In this document: positions 12,110 to 22,367 of the stretch, piece by piece
Numbering within the stretch: the stretch's first letter is position 1
How the letters are laid out: each line of letters begins with the position of its first letter
Assembly (NCBI GenBank): GCA_963377175.1
Contig: CAUJNA010000497.1
Location: 1-64,000 of the forward strand
Length of the DNA stretch: 64,000 nt
Reading direction: 5' to 3'
Source of the DNA: Effrenium voratum
Lineage: Eukaryota; Sar; Dinophyceae; Suessiales; Symbiodiniaceae
Notes under the pieces: model-generated
What the model was told of the DNA's origin: nothing
The model's database searches: none
Seen by the model: only the letters and a program-made list of their open reading frames with translations
Program-made: the position numbers and the translations under genes

Positions 12110-12224
12110 GCGGATTCGTCTCGGTCGGGCCAAGGCGCATCGAGGACCCACTTGTCCAGGAAGAAGACCTCGTGGGGCTGAAGGGTGCCTTCCCCCTGGT
12201 CCAGGCACTGGAAGAGCAGCTTGC
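12110..12224 (-). CDS. EF-hand family gene, 12.2-kb exon
   Basis: Continues the EF-hand gene whose previous exon ends at 14788. With acceptor AG at 12225-12226 the first two bases complete a Gly codon left by that exon, and the joined protein reads ...CRSHLG|KLLFQCLD then QGEGTLQPHEVFFLDKW. LLFQCLD...E-V-x-FLDKW is a typical closing block of dinoflagellate EF-hand arrays (family recollection). The loop here lacks most calcium ligands, as this half often does. The frame runs on to a stop near 12030, so the left border is approximate. Confidence 0.65.
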
Positions 12225-12414
12225 CTCACGAAAAAAATGGAGTCAGAGTTTGTCTCAAAATAGGAATCGGAAATGCAAGAAAGCGTGGCTTCAGGGGGTA
12301 CCCCAAAAATTCTAAGACACAGCCATGTCAAAATTGGGTGTCCTAGCTAAGGGATGCCATAGGCTGACGAGCGCGCTTGAGTTTTCTGCTCACGTGTGCT
12401 TTGTGGAGTGGCAC

Positions 12415-13662
12415 TTAGTACGGTATCCACCACGTGCCTCCTGAGAACATGATCGGGTACGCAAGGGTCAGAACAAACATCAAGGCCAAGCGCACGAGGA
12501 TGAACAACCACGTGCTAAATAACGAAAAGACGCCTCTGCCACCGCCGTCGACGCCTTTCCTGCCCTTGCAGCAAGTCAGCAGCGCCTCACCTATGGTGCA
12601 GGCGATTATGACCAGTGCCCACGGAAGAACCAAGTAAGTTGACTCCATGTCGTGCCCAAGCCCCACCAGGCTGATGCCCAGAAGCGAGGCCAAGGCCACA
12701 AGCTCCTTGGCGCGCTCTACATTGGTCGCATCTGCCAGCGAGCACGTGAAGGGCTCGAGGATCTCAGTCCGCTGCAGCTCCCGAACCCCGTATGCAAATG
12801 CCAAGTTATCGAGCTCGAGGATGAACAAGCACGCGACTGTGTTGAGAAGAATCGAGACGCCGTCCGCGGAGTCGAACAGGATGAACAGCGGCACGCACAT
12901 GAGCACGCTTGCCAAAGTGAATACCCTGGCCGTCTGAAGCAGCAGTAAAGCTCGACGCTTGTGCCCCCACAGCCCGAGTCTCATACCATCCGGCAGTTGC
13001 ACACGATGGAGGTAAAGCAAGGTCTTGAAGAGCGCAAGCGATTCCTCCATGATGCAGAGCGCCGAAGCGGCCGCCACCAGCGCGTACATCACGCCCTCAC
13101 GCACACCTATTCCTTTGATATTCATCTTGGCCAGTCGTGGCATGAAACCGCGGGGGCTGATACAATCCGAGCACAAGGCGTCGACGTCCGCCGTGGTCAG
13201 CGTCATATAAATCGGCTGTGGGGTGTCCAGCGAATCCGGCGCCTCCACCGCCAGCTGCAAATCCGCCGCAACCGCGCTGCTCAACGCGGTGCCGTTCACA
13301 TGGCAGAATTGGGCTGCAAGGTCCTTCTTGTAACCGTCGCGAAAGCCGCATCCAAGACACATGCCTCCCGAAGAACTTCTTGGATGCTGCGTGACTGTGC
13401 ACCACATTGCTCTTCCGCAGTCGTTGGCGGTTGCGCAGGCTCCGTACGTATTGCCCATGGTGCTGAACAAGCACCATGCGACCGTCAACTGCAGAATAAC
13501 GATGCCGAACGCGAAGGCGAGGTGCGCGAGGCCCTGCCATGGCTTTTCGCCTTCAAGGCACAGCTTGGCCGCGGTGAAGTGCATGTCCTCTGGCGGGTCC
13601 ATGGAGACGTGACCATCAGCGACCACCATTCGGGGGCGCCGCGGCCGCAAAATCATGACCAT
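12415..13662 (-). CDS. Multipass membrane protein, unknown family
   Basis: A 415-codon uninterrupted minus-strand ORF, the longest non-transposon ORF of the left half. The start is the first ATG after an in-frame TGA about 20 bases upstream. A short basic N-terminus leads to a first membrane helix (about residues 45-67). A Cys-rich segment follows (about 75-175, with CATANDC, CLGCGF and CSDC), likely extracytoplasmic and disulphide-bonded. About six more hydrophobic helices follow, at about 190-208, 240-263, 268-288, 315-332, 340-365 and 380-408. Function is not recognised; it could be a channel-like or transporter-like protein. No DinoSL relic was noticed upstream. It lies entirely within the 12225-14787 intron of the EF-hand gene on the same strand. 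Confidence 0.8.
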   Translation of the reverse strand: MVMILRPRRPRMVVADGHVSMDPPEDMHFTAAKLCLEGEKPWQGLAHLAFAFGIVILQLTVAWCLFSTMGNTYGACATANDCGRAMWCTVTQHPRSSSGGMCLGCGFRDGYKKDLAAQFCHVNGTALSSAVAADLQLAVEAPDSLDTPQPIYMTLTTADVDALCSDCISPRGFMPRLAKMNIKGIGVREGVMYALVAAASALCIMEESLALFKTLLYLHRVQLPDGMRLGLWGHKRRALLLLQTARVFTLASVLMCVPLFILFDSADGVSILLNTVACLFILELDNLAFAYGVRELQRTEILEPFTCSLADATNVERAKELVALASLLGISLVGLGHDMESTYLVLPWALVIIACTIGEALLTCCKGRKGVDGGGRGVFSLFSTWLFILVRLALMFVLTLAYPIMFSGGTWWIPY

Positions 13663-14787
13663 GTTTGGAAAATCCGCCGATCAAGGTTGATTACAGGTGA
13701 CGCTGATCTTATTCCATGCCCTCCAGCCCTCTTCAGAGCCCGAAAAAGCAAGCCAATAAAGGTCTGTCCAGTTGTGACATGCACCCCCCCCCCCCGCAAA
13801 AAAAAGAGCTATGAATCTGCAGGGGAGTATTCGGCCTGCCTGTGACAAACAGTCGCCATGTTCAGCTGAGGCACTAAAGCCCTAGTTTGGGTTTATGGGG
13901 AATGGTCCAAACTCAAGCCTCATGTAGGGCGGCCTACACGAACAGCACGCTACGCCCATTGAGGTGGGGAGAACTAGAATTTGTGACTGGACAAACTGGA
14001 AGGATCCAACTCCTGTGATGATCCCCAGCATTGGTAACACATTTGTCGTGAGATCCTTGCTGATGCAAACTCAAAACACATCCCCCAGGTGGGAACTCAA
14101 GCCCCACCAAGCAACCGCATAGGAATAGTAAAGACTTGGCGGGGAAGTGAAAGTCCAGAAGAAAACATAGAAACCATAGCAATATCCATGTAGCAATCCT
14201 TCACCCCCATGTTTCTTTTAAACTATGCTTGTCGCATGCCCCCTGGGGCACGAACCTGTTCCCCTGAAGCAAACAACAAATCCAATCAAATGCCAAACAT
14301 GCCGCGTTCCCAAAAAGCTGCTTGTAGCCACGGAATGCTGTTTTGTATGTGTGTGTGTGTCCGGGTATCGTAGATCACCTCTGCGGCCATGCCATGCGCA
14401 CAGGCAAAACCAGTGGCATCCGGTCAGTTCGTTTCAGCTGAGATCAACTTTGTGAGCGGCCATGCTGTCCAGGCCCACAAACGGTCTGAATCCACGGGCC
14501 GCTTGCAACAGAAAGGAGCCTGGGGCAAGTAACAAGTAGGACTGCGGTATGAATCACAGCGCAACATGCATACATGTTGCAAGGTAGTGTTCTGTAGCGT
14601 CGGTTACTACAGAAACAGGACAGCCAGCTCACCAAAGGCCGCCAAGGTGCAGTCTCCAGTGAAGCCATAAGTCCTGCGGATGATGAGACGCTACCAGCGA
14701 ACTGCTCCAAAGCAGATTCTTCTAGCCCCCCTCAGCCCCCTCCCCCCCCCCTCCCCCCTCCGCCCAATGGACCAGGCAGGTTCCGAC

Positions 14788-14857
14788 CCAAATGGCTCCT
14801 GCAGGCCGCCTTGAACTCCCTGAAGTTCAGGGACCCGGACCCATCGGAGTCCAGGAC
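14788..14857 (-). CDS. EF-hand family gene, canonical EF-hand exon
   Basis: Begins after a CTCCAG acceptor and ends at a GTCGG donor; 70 nt, phase 0 to 1. It reads VLDSDGSGSLNFREFKAACR then SHL. The loop D-S-D-G-S-G-S-L-N-F-R-E has all EF-hand positions (Asp1, Asp3, Ser5, Gly6, Leu8, Glu12), so this motif should bind calcium. The protein is presumably a cytosolic or cytoskeletal calcium sensor; partners are unknown. The join to the 12.2-kb exon is phase-perfect. Opposite-strand reading has no such pattern. Confidence 0.78.
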
Positions 14858-14899
14858 CTGGAGGGTTGACGCAAGTTGTTCCCTCCCAAAGTGAACCCG

Positions 14900-17800
14900 G
14901 GACCAACTGTTCCACCTCCGGGGGTTGCACCCAGCATGTAAAACACCTGAATCAAATGCAACCTGTTGCCAGTGGTTTGGCGGGGTAGATGGATAAACAG
15001 ATTAGAGCAAAACAGTGATTGAATAGGAAAAAAACACAAGCCAAACAACATGCATGCGGTAAATAGTTCAATTCATATATAATTATATATACATATATAT
15101 ATATATATATGTGGATCTCTATACATATAATCATTCCAAACATTTGACGATCATCTTCAATGATTGAAATGTGTTTGCCTGTACATCTCTAGCATTTCAA
15201 CAACAAGGGCAGTGCCTGCTGTAAAAACAAACAAGAAGTAACACCTCCCCAGAGAGTTTCTGCCATCTTCCACGGACAAGTCCCAACCCAGGAGAGCCGA
15301 AGAAAGTCCATTGCCCCCCGAGCCACAACCTCCAAATTGGAACGGGGGTGAGTTACCACTTCTAGTACGGCTGCACCGCCTTTTTCACCTGGAAGTACTT
15401 TCGGCAATGCTGTTGATTGACAACAGCCCGAACTTCAAAGCGGCCAGCTAGCCACAACCACGCCCATGTGCAAAGGAACGAGTTCTCCATGACACTACCC
15501 TGAAGCCTGGGACAGCCTTGGAAAGCGTTGGAAAGCGCCCATATGTTGGTGAACAATCGTTGTGTCGAGCCGCCGTCAACATACGCTTGAGCGATCTCAA
15601 CGCCTTGATCCATCAAGACTCTTGAGAGATGCTTCAGAACCTGTTTCGGTCCAACAACCTACCTCGTGGAAATGTGTCCTGATCTCCCAACAAGGCCAAG
15701 CCACTTTTCCTCATTTCGACCCTTCCACAAAAAAGCCTTGGAACCCTTCAGGGTGAGAAGTACCACGTGAAAGAACAAACCTATCAGGTCCCTCAATTTT
15801 CCCCTAGTGGCAGTTTCAATGCAACCATATGCAACCCATCAGTAAATTGCAACTAGAATTGGGGCCAAAGAAAGTAAGGTTGGGGATGGGCCAGCCTTGA
15901 AGGTGCTGTGCACCCCCCCGAACTCAGAATCTGCCCAGCGCTTGAACTCCACCAGGCACTCATTGGCCTCCTGACACGGCCCCCCAAATGGAAGGGTGGC
16001 CTTGTCTGGGAGAACCGGCCACCCCTGAGAGCACAACCTGAAAGAGCGCAAGTCTCAGCGAAAAAACGCACAGCCTTTTTTCAGGGAAGGCAACCGACCT
16101 TGAAGGAACTCAATAAGCAACAAGTTTATGGGGGGAGTGATGCCATGACATCCACCAAACTGGGTGACTAAATGGGAAGATAACTTTCAGCATTTCCTGG
16201 TTGTCTGCTTGGGGACAAATGAGCGAGCAACACCTGCTGGGCAACCAAGCCACCATGCATCGCTATGAAAGGGGCAGCTGGATTCAAACATGTTCATCTT
16301 GCATAAATTAACAAATGCCTACACTTGCGACTACTCAGCCTTTGTGTAAGAACGACCTCTGAACCGCCTGCGTGCCTTGGTCACAGGCTGAATGGACGAC
16401 TATATTATGTGCTCGGTTGGAATCATGTGGCTTTCTGGACAAGCCACATTTCGCCGTGGGCTAGTCAAGTTATGAAAGGTGTGGTTGTGTGATGGGCTAA
16501 GTTGCTGATGCTGTGAAGCCGCTTCATCCAAAGCTCCTTCCCTAACTGCTCGCAAGCCCATTGCTCTGAGGCCTTTTGGGGAAAAAAGGGGGGCGAACTC
16601 GGGTTGGGATATGACATTCAGGAATTTGCGGATGACCCCCAACAAAATCCAACATAGCCCTCCAATAGACATCGGAATGAATCTGGAAGAGAGCGTTTGG
16701 CAATCTCTTTGTTCACGCCCGCTCACAAACGGACTAACAAGTGCTCAACATTGCATCAACCTAAAGCACTCACTCGTTCAAAGCCCCTCAAGTGAAAATG
16801 CATGCTTCGAGATCCTTTCGCGCTTGTAGGGCCTCTGACGGGCGTTCCAGGCAACCCCACCCGAGCCCGGTAAACCAACAGAAACTCCACCCCCTAAAGG
16901 CAACGTACATGGAAGCGTTGGTGTGACAAACAGCAGGCCAAGACCTTCGCATCCCTCAAGTAGAGCTAGGAATCGGAGTGCCCAATCCACCTGTACATAC
17001 ATACTATATATATATATGTATATATACATTAAGAAGTGCTAATGTTATTATATGTCTACACCTTGGTCCAGTTGACACCTACTCCAGCAAGAAAGCATCG
17101 CCATCGCCAATCGCTCCTCATCGATCTCCTACGGCCGGCCGCCGAGTCCAAGTCGGGTTGATGGTCCCACATCGAATCGACTGCAAAATCACCCTACTGG
17201 AAATCATGCTGCCCGCCCCCTGCTACACACGATGCCTGTTACCAATCGAAGGAAACCATGTAAAACTTGATGAAAGTTGCATAAAAAGGCCCCTGCCTAT
17301 GCACTAGTCCGGGCAATAGGATCTCTCTGCCAACCAGCAAAGGCGACATCTTGGCTTAGAAACCTGTGGTTCTTTGTGGCCTTTTGCAACTGCATTCAAT
17401 TGTCTGCGTTGATTCCCCCCCCCCCCCCCCCCAAAGAAGCAGCTCACATTCACGACTGAATTCAATTGATTGTTCAAAGCCGCAAAGGTATACTCGGGGC
17501 AAAAACGCATGAAAGGGGTTGTTTTTGTCGCTTGGCTGCTGGGTTCCCACTAAAATAACCAACCCAAACTCGGATTCCCTTTTTACTAGGGTCCCTGAGA
17601 AAAAATGCGACCCTCACCTTTACTGGACGTTGCAAAAGGAGACGTGCTTCTTTGTTTGTTGTGCGGCTTTCCCAATCCACCAATGGAATGGTATAGCCTG
17701 CGTGACAGCTGATATGGTGCTTCAACTTTCCCTGCAAATGTAAGTCTCAACATGGCAGTCGAGTCCTTTTTTGACATAGGTTTGACAGCAACAAATTGGC

Positions 17801-18450
17801 AATTGCAGGAGCCCTTGAGAAAGCCATCCACCAGGCTTTTAATGAAAACAACCTCGAAACCGCAATGTTCTCTTGCAACATGGTGTCCACAAGTTGGAAG
17901 GATGCCCATTTCTGTTTCTTCGCCCAAGAGGAGGGCCTACCGCGGGTCAGGATACTTCTACAAACCAGGGGGAAATAGAGACCCAACCAAACCGGTAGAT
18001 GCACCCCGCAATCCTGTGAAATTGAGATCTGCTCTCTGCACACCCACAGGCGCTTGAACTTTCACGGGAATCATATCAAATGCTTGGCCCCAGGTGCCCC
18101 CTCCACCTGGAAGTGGGAGGGGGCCGCTGAATGCTATGTTACATGCGATGAAGGAAGCGCGGTACGCTACGAATCCAATTGCAAGATCAGTCAGTGTCAA
18201 AAAACTCCTCCTTATCATGGCGAGATGGTGAGAGATTGCCATTGTAGCAACTTTCTTGAGGTTCCCCATTCTTATCCACGACAGAAAGTCATCATGGCCT
18301 GCAAACAAACAGACCTCACAATTCATTGAAGCCAACCCTGGTTCACAACATGCTCATCGACGCATATGCCGTACGATAAGGGAAACATAGTCCAAATTCC
18401 GCCAAGCTTCGCTTCGTTTCCCTGTAGGCCTCCGAGCCTCCAAACCGCTT
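14900..18450. other. Intron-like DNA within the EF-hand gene
   Basis: About 3.5 kb between two EF-hand exons with no supportable exon of its own. It carries TA microsatellites at 15078-15111 and 17008-17031, a run of C at about 17417-17434 and scattered short open frames. Confidence 0.5.
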
Positions 18451-18479
18451 CGAGGCGCCGAAACGCGCGCGCGCTCGCG

Positions 18480-18600
18480 CGCCTTGAGAGAGATGGAGCC
18501 GGAGAGGTCTGCGTCCAGCGCCAGCCAGGCGGCCGCCAAATTCCCGTGGAACCGCACCAACTTGGCCGCCTCCGGTCCCCCGGACCTCCCTTCCCGGTTC
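18480..18600 (-). CDS. EF-hand family gene, upstream EF-hand exon
   Basis: Minus strand reads KLVRFHGNLAAAWLALDADL then SGSISLKA. FxGNLxxAWxALDxDxSGSISL is the recurring first-half EF-hand block of dinoflagellate EF-hand array proteins (family recollection). Loop ligands Asp1, Asp3, Ser5, Gly6 and Ile8 are present; position 12 is Ala where Glu is usual, unless the exon ends earlier. The Arg-rich continuation may be intron. The exon sits about 3.6 kb upstream of the canonical EF-hand exon on the same strand, in the expected order. Confidence 0.6.
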
Positions 18601-19652
18601 CCTGGCCCAGGGGGGGGGGGGGCGGACCAAGTCAAACTGGTGTTCTGCATGGCTCGTTTGAACAACTCAGGCCGGTTGCGGCCGGCGCTCATTCCGCCTA
18701 TAGAGGATTCGTTCATCTACTCATGATTGTAAGCAAACAAGGAACCCCTCAAAAGGGTTTCTCTCTTCTGAATTCTCAGAAGGCACTGGCTTTTCCTAAA
18801 ACATGGCACTCCTCAGTCACTGCCACACACCGGCGAGTTGATGGATGTCACCCCAAGCTTCCAAACGCAACCCGGCTTACAGCGCAAGCACAAGATGACC
18901 TTTGGAGAGGAAGGGTAGGTCCTCAAAGTGTGGTGGGAAAGATAAGGCCGATTGTACATCTGGGAACAGCAGCAACGGACATGTTTGATACTTCTTTGAT
19001 TACATGTCAAGAACAAAGAGAAGAACCCCGGCGAGGCAGGAAAGGGCCGAAGACATCGCCCGCCTCTTGGAACTCATGCCAATTGCAGCCTGGGGCCAGA
19101 GATGAGGCTCCAACCCGGCCCGAACGGTAGACAAAGGGAACGATTCATTGTGTTTTGATAAAAACCAAAGCAAGCAACAGCGAACGTGATGTAGCAATTT
19201 CAAGCACATTCCCAAAGCATCCCAGAGTCAGAACAGGTAATTGTCACAAGAAAGCTGAACATTCGGAAGCGCGTGTCAGCCGCTTCTGTGCCTGAGTCAA
19301 CACAGGAAGCAAAGGTCAAGGGATGGCTTTGCGTAACAAAAGGGAAACAGCCCACAAAGTCAAATATTTCCACGGAGACCAATATGGGACGAAACTTTCA
19401 ACACGTGCGCAAGCTTCGGTTAGGTTGGCTTGCTTTCCAGATTTGAGCAGCCTTCCAAAGAGCCCGGCAATTAAAAGATTCACGGCGATTCTCCAAGCCT
19501 CGTGACACTTGACAAACTGGCAAAAGTGTGAAAAGCTTCTGCCAAGACATCTGTCACAGACAAGGCAAATAAACAAAACAAAGCCAGACCGAGCACGACC
19601 CTCGCCTGCGTCCATGGTGCCTAGCCGGGAAGGACGTGAAACCACAAATTAA

Positions 19653-19702
19653 ACCATATCAAACCATATCAAACTATATCAAGCCATGCCAAGCCATATC
19701 AA
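19653..19702. repeat. 10-bp tandem repeat
   Basis: Five imperfect copies of AAACCATATC, drifting to AAGCCATGCC, in one short run. Confidence 0.75.
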
Positions 19703-19851
19703 ACCTATTGTTTGACATGGTGGGGTCATTTCACGCGTGCCAGGGCAACTCCAGCTGCCCCCTTCAACAAGTAACTCTTTATGAGACTGGAGAAGACTTG
19801 GTCATGGGACTATAATTGGGGCTCTATGAGGTCCTAGTCTGCAAGGCGGAC

Positions 19852-19953
19852 CTGAAATTGCCCCCATTCCCCGACGTGATCACCAAGGGGCTGTTGGACC
19901 CGTCCTTGTCCATGGCAAAGCGCCAAGCCTGGCGCTCGATTTCGGGGCTCGAG
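19852..19953 (-). CDS. EF-hand family gene, first visible exon
   Basis: Bordered by TTCAG acceptor and TTTCAG|GTCCGC donor on the minus strand; 102 nt, phase 2 to 2. Reads SSPEIERQAWRFAMDKDGSN followed by a degenerate end of loop. R-x-A-W-R-x-A-M-D-K-D-G-S-N matches the start of an EF-hand loop in this family. The plus-strand frame is also open and GC3-rich, so strand is supported mainly by the EF-like motif and by agreement with the exons at 18.5, 14.8 and 12.2 kb. Confidence 0.45.
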
Positions 19954-20099
19954 CTGAACATGGATACCATAGAAGCGCTAGGTCTCCACTGTGTTTTCTC
20001 CCAATTCTCCGCTTGTTTGCTTGCTTGGAGTCATAATCATTTAGAAGTTTCAAAGAAGAGAACCCAATAAAGGACAATTCATGATGGGCGAGAACACAA

Positions 20100-22185
20100 G
20101 GGCCCTTTGTGAGGTCGCTACAGTTTCCAACCCAGCTGGTTCCGTGTTGTTTGCCTGCATTTGAATCTTCAAGGAGGCGGTCGCTGCTTCAAGAACGTGT
20201 AAGTGAGAGATATTATGCATTTGAGTTGTCAACATGTTGTTTTTTGCTGACTAAACGTACTCAGGTTAGAGCAAAAGGGATTCAACCTGGACTAAACACG
20301 GCGGTTGCATCAAGCAGCATGTCATGCAAACTAAGCAAGCGTCCTCTGCAGAGTGTTGCCATCTGACCTTGTTCAGCTGCTAAGGCGCACTCAGGGAGGT
20401 TGCATGTTTTTCCGCATTGCAATTCCATTGGTCTTGATTCGCACCATTGCGTGCTGCATATTGCTGCATGCTTGGGCTAGGCGGGTGGTTCTGGTAGCAG
20501 CTTCGAAAAATTCCCAGGCACACTGTTACTCAGCAGCCGATAAAAATGCCATGGTCTTCTTTTCGCGCCACGTTTGTCGATCCACTAGCACCGAAGGGAC
20601 CACATTGGGACCGGATGCGGCGAGCCCATCCCAGGCTTCACCTGATATCTGATACCTTGTGGATACCTTGTGGAGATCTAAATCTGGACACCTCTACAGT
20701 TCAGAACCCTGGGCCGAACATCCAGCATGCTACACCCCAGAGCACCCCAATGGAAAGGAAATAGGGAAACTGAATGAAAGTAGACCCATCGAAAATGGCG
20801 CATGTGGACCAAGTGCGAAAACATGTTGCGAAAGCTTCACAGGAGTAGCCAGGAGTCAAAATGCCAAATCAAACCATAAGGAGTCTGCCGCTAAGTGGCC
20901 CCGGCCACATGGGACTAAGCGCCAAGGGCATGGGCGTGTATCAAACAAGGACCCACCTGAACATCCTGAACCACTTGAACGAATGGGCAGCTTTAACAGT
21001 CCGATGCGGCTGACGAACGGTGACTAGGAATACCTAGGAATGCACAAAGGGGCAAACCATCAAGCTTTCTCGAGTTGATTCGCTTCGGGAAACTAGGTTC
21101 TGGACAAGCAGGCAACCTACCAGCCAGCTTTGGGCCTTCAAGATCTGGCCATGCTTCGCCACCAGCCTGGGCGGACTCAATCAACAGCGCCACAAAACAT
21201 ATTCCACCAGTCGTAAACCAATTCCAGCAGTCGCCCTACCTGGAAAAAAAACTCAATCAAAGTGACACACAAGTCAGTAGAACAACAGGGCTTGTGGGAA
21301 AGCAACAGCAAACCATCACAGCAGCAATGCAGCAATGCCAAAGAAACTGAAAACACCTGGGCGACCATGCAAGGCTGACATCGGATACTGTCGCATTGAG
21401 TGCTAGATGCGAAGGTGTTCGGAAGCAGCAAGAAGAACTGAATGGACTGCCTACAGGGAAGTTTTGTTTGGGACGAACATGGCAACCTTTATTGCATTCT
21501 TACAAGCCAGGGGTTCTGTGCTTTTAAAGACGGCCTCCGCAAACCCAAACCTTGCAAGTGAATCGGCCTCCCCTGACGAAGAACATTTGTCAGGAATTGG
21601 GGTTCAAATGAAAGTGCTTGCGCCCCACGCTTTTCGTGAGAGTCGTCCCTAGAGAGCCACACCGTTTTCGCTTCCTACTGGCAGTACCCTCGGCGGGATC
21701 GGTGCGTCTTATGTCGATGTCGCGATTACACCGCCCTTTTCCTCTGAGCTACCCACTTTTGGGAAGAGCCAGGAAGAACAATTCGGTGAACGCCGCATCC
21801 GAAACAGAGGCAACCTAGTTGTGACCCGTAAGTTTTTGGCCCAACTCTTGGGGCACACGACAACAGTCCCAAAAATATATCAGTTTCGGGAGCTATAGGG
21901 AGCTATATGCAAGCGCATCTGGAATAGACTTCCCCTGCCAAGCCATCCCCCTCGCGCTCAACCACGCGCAGCTTACATCCATCAACTGCATCATGCCCCA
22001 CATTTCACCCCAAGCTGTTCACTTGTGCAAATGTATCCCACGCCCACCCTAGCGCCATCCACCTTTTCAGACACGCAGTCATTGGAGCTGCATATGCAAT
22101 CTAAAGCATAACCCTGCAAAGGAAATCTCAGCACAAAAGAGATCCCACAAACTCTGTTCCTTTAAACCTGCCAATGACGAAAGTT
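20100..22185. other. No confident gene
   Basis: Low-complexity, AT-richer DNA up to the Copia insertion. Open frames up to about 120 codons exist in several registers but lack splice borders, family motifs or GC3 contrast. Confidence 0.45.
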
Positions 22186-22190
22186 AAAGG
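22186..22190. repeat. Target site duplication, left copy (AAAGG)
   Basis: AAAGG directly precedes the 5' LTR. The same five bases follow the 3' LTR at 31064-31068, as expected for Copia integrase. Confidence 0.85.
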
Positions 22191-22329
22191 TGCAGGTTTT
22201 CCAAAACAGATTGAGGGTAGCCACTTTGAGGCCCCTTGCTTGAGGTTTGAGATTAGGAGCGGATCCGGAAGCCGCTTTGGACTCGAAGCGCACAGACAAA
22301 AGTGCGCCGGACTGATAGCCAGATTCACA
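22191..22329 (+). repeat. 5' LTR
   Basis: 139 bp, starts TGCAGG and ends TTCACA, with the TG...CA ends of LTRs. Identical to 30925-31063. Unusually short for an LTR; no TATA box is evident in it. Confidence 0.95.
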
Positions 22330-22341
22330 GGTTATGAGCCC
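22330..22341 (+). promoter_or_regulatory. Primer binding site (half-tRNA Met type)
   Basis: GGTTATGAGCCC abuts the LTR with no gap. Its complement, GGGCTCATAACC, is the anticodon stem-loop of a CAU-anticodon Met tRNA, not a tRNA 3' end. Drosophila copia uses the same arrangement (internal half-tRNA primer, site starting GGTTATG). Confidence 0.75.
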
Positions 22342-22367
22342 AAGTCAGGCGGTGTGACACTGGCGCC

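Noticed and set aside
19020..19110. Plus-strand frame reading ERAEDIARLLELMPIAAWG, helix-like
   Set aside because: Only about 25 codons, no clear splice borders, and on the opposite strand to all neighbouring exons; not enough to call.
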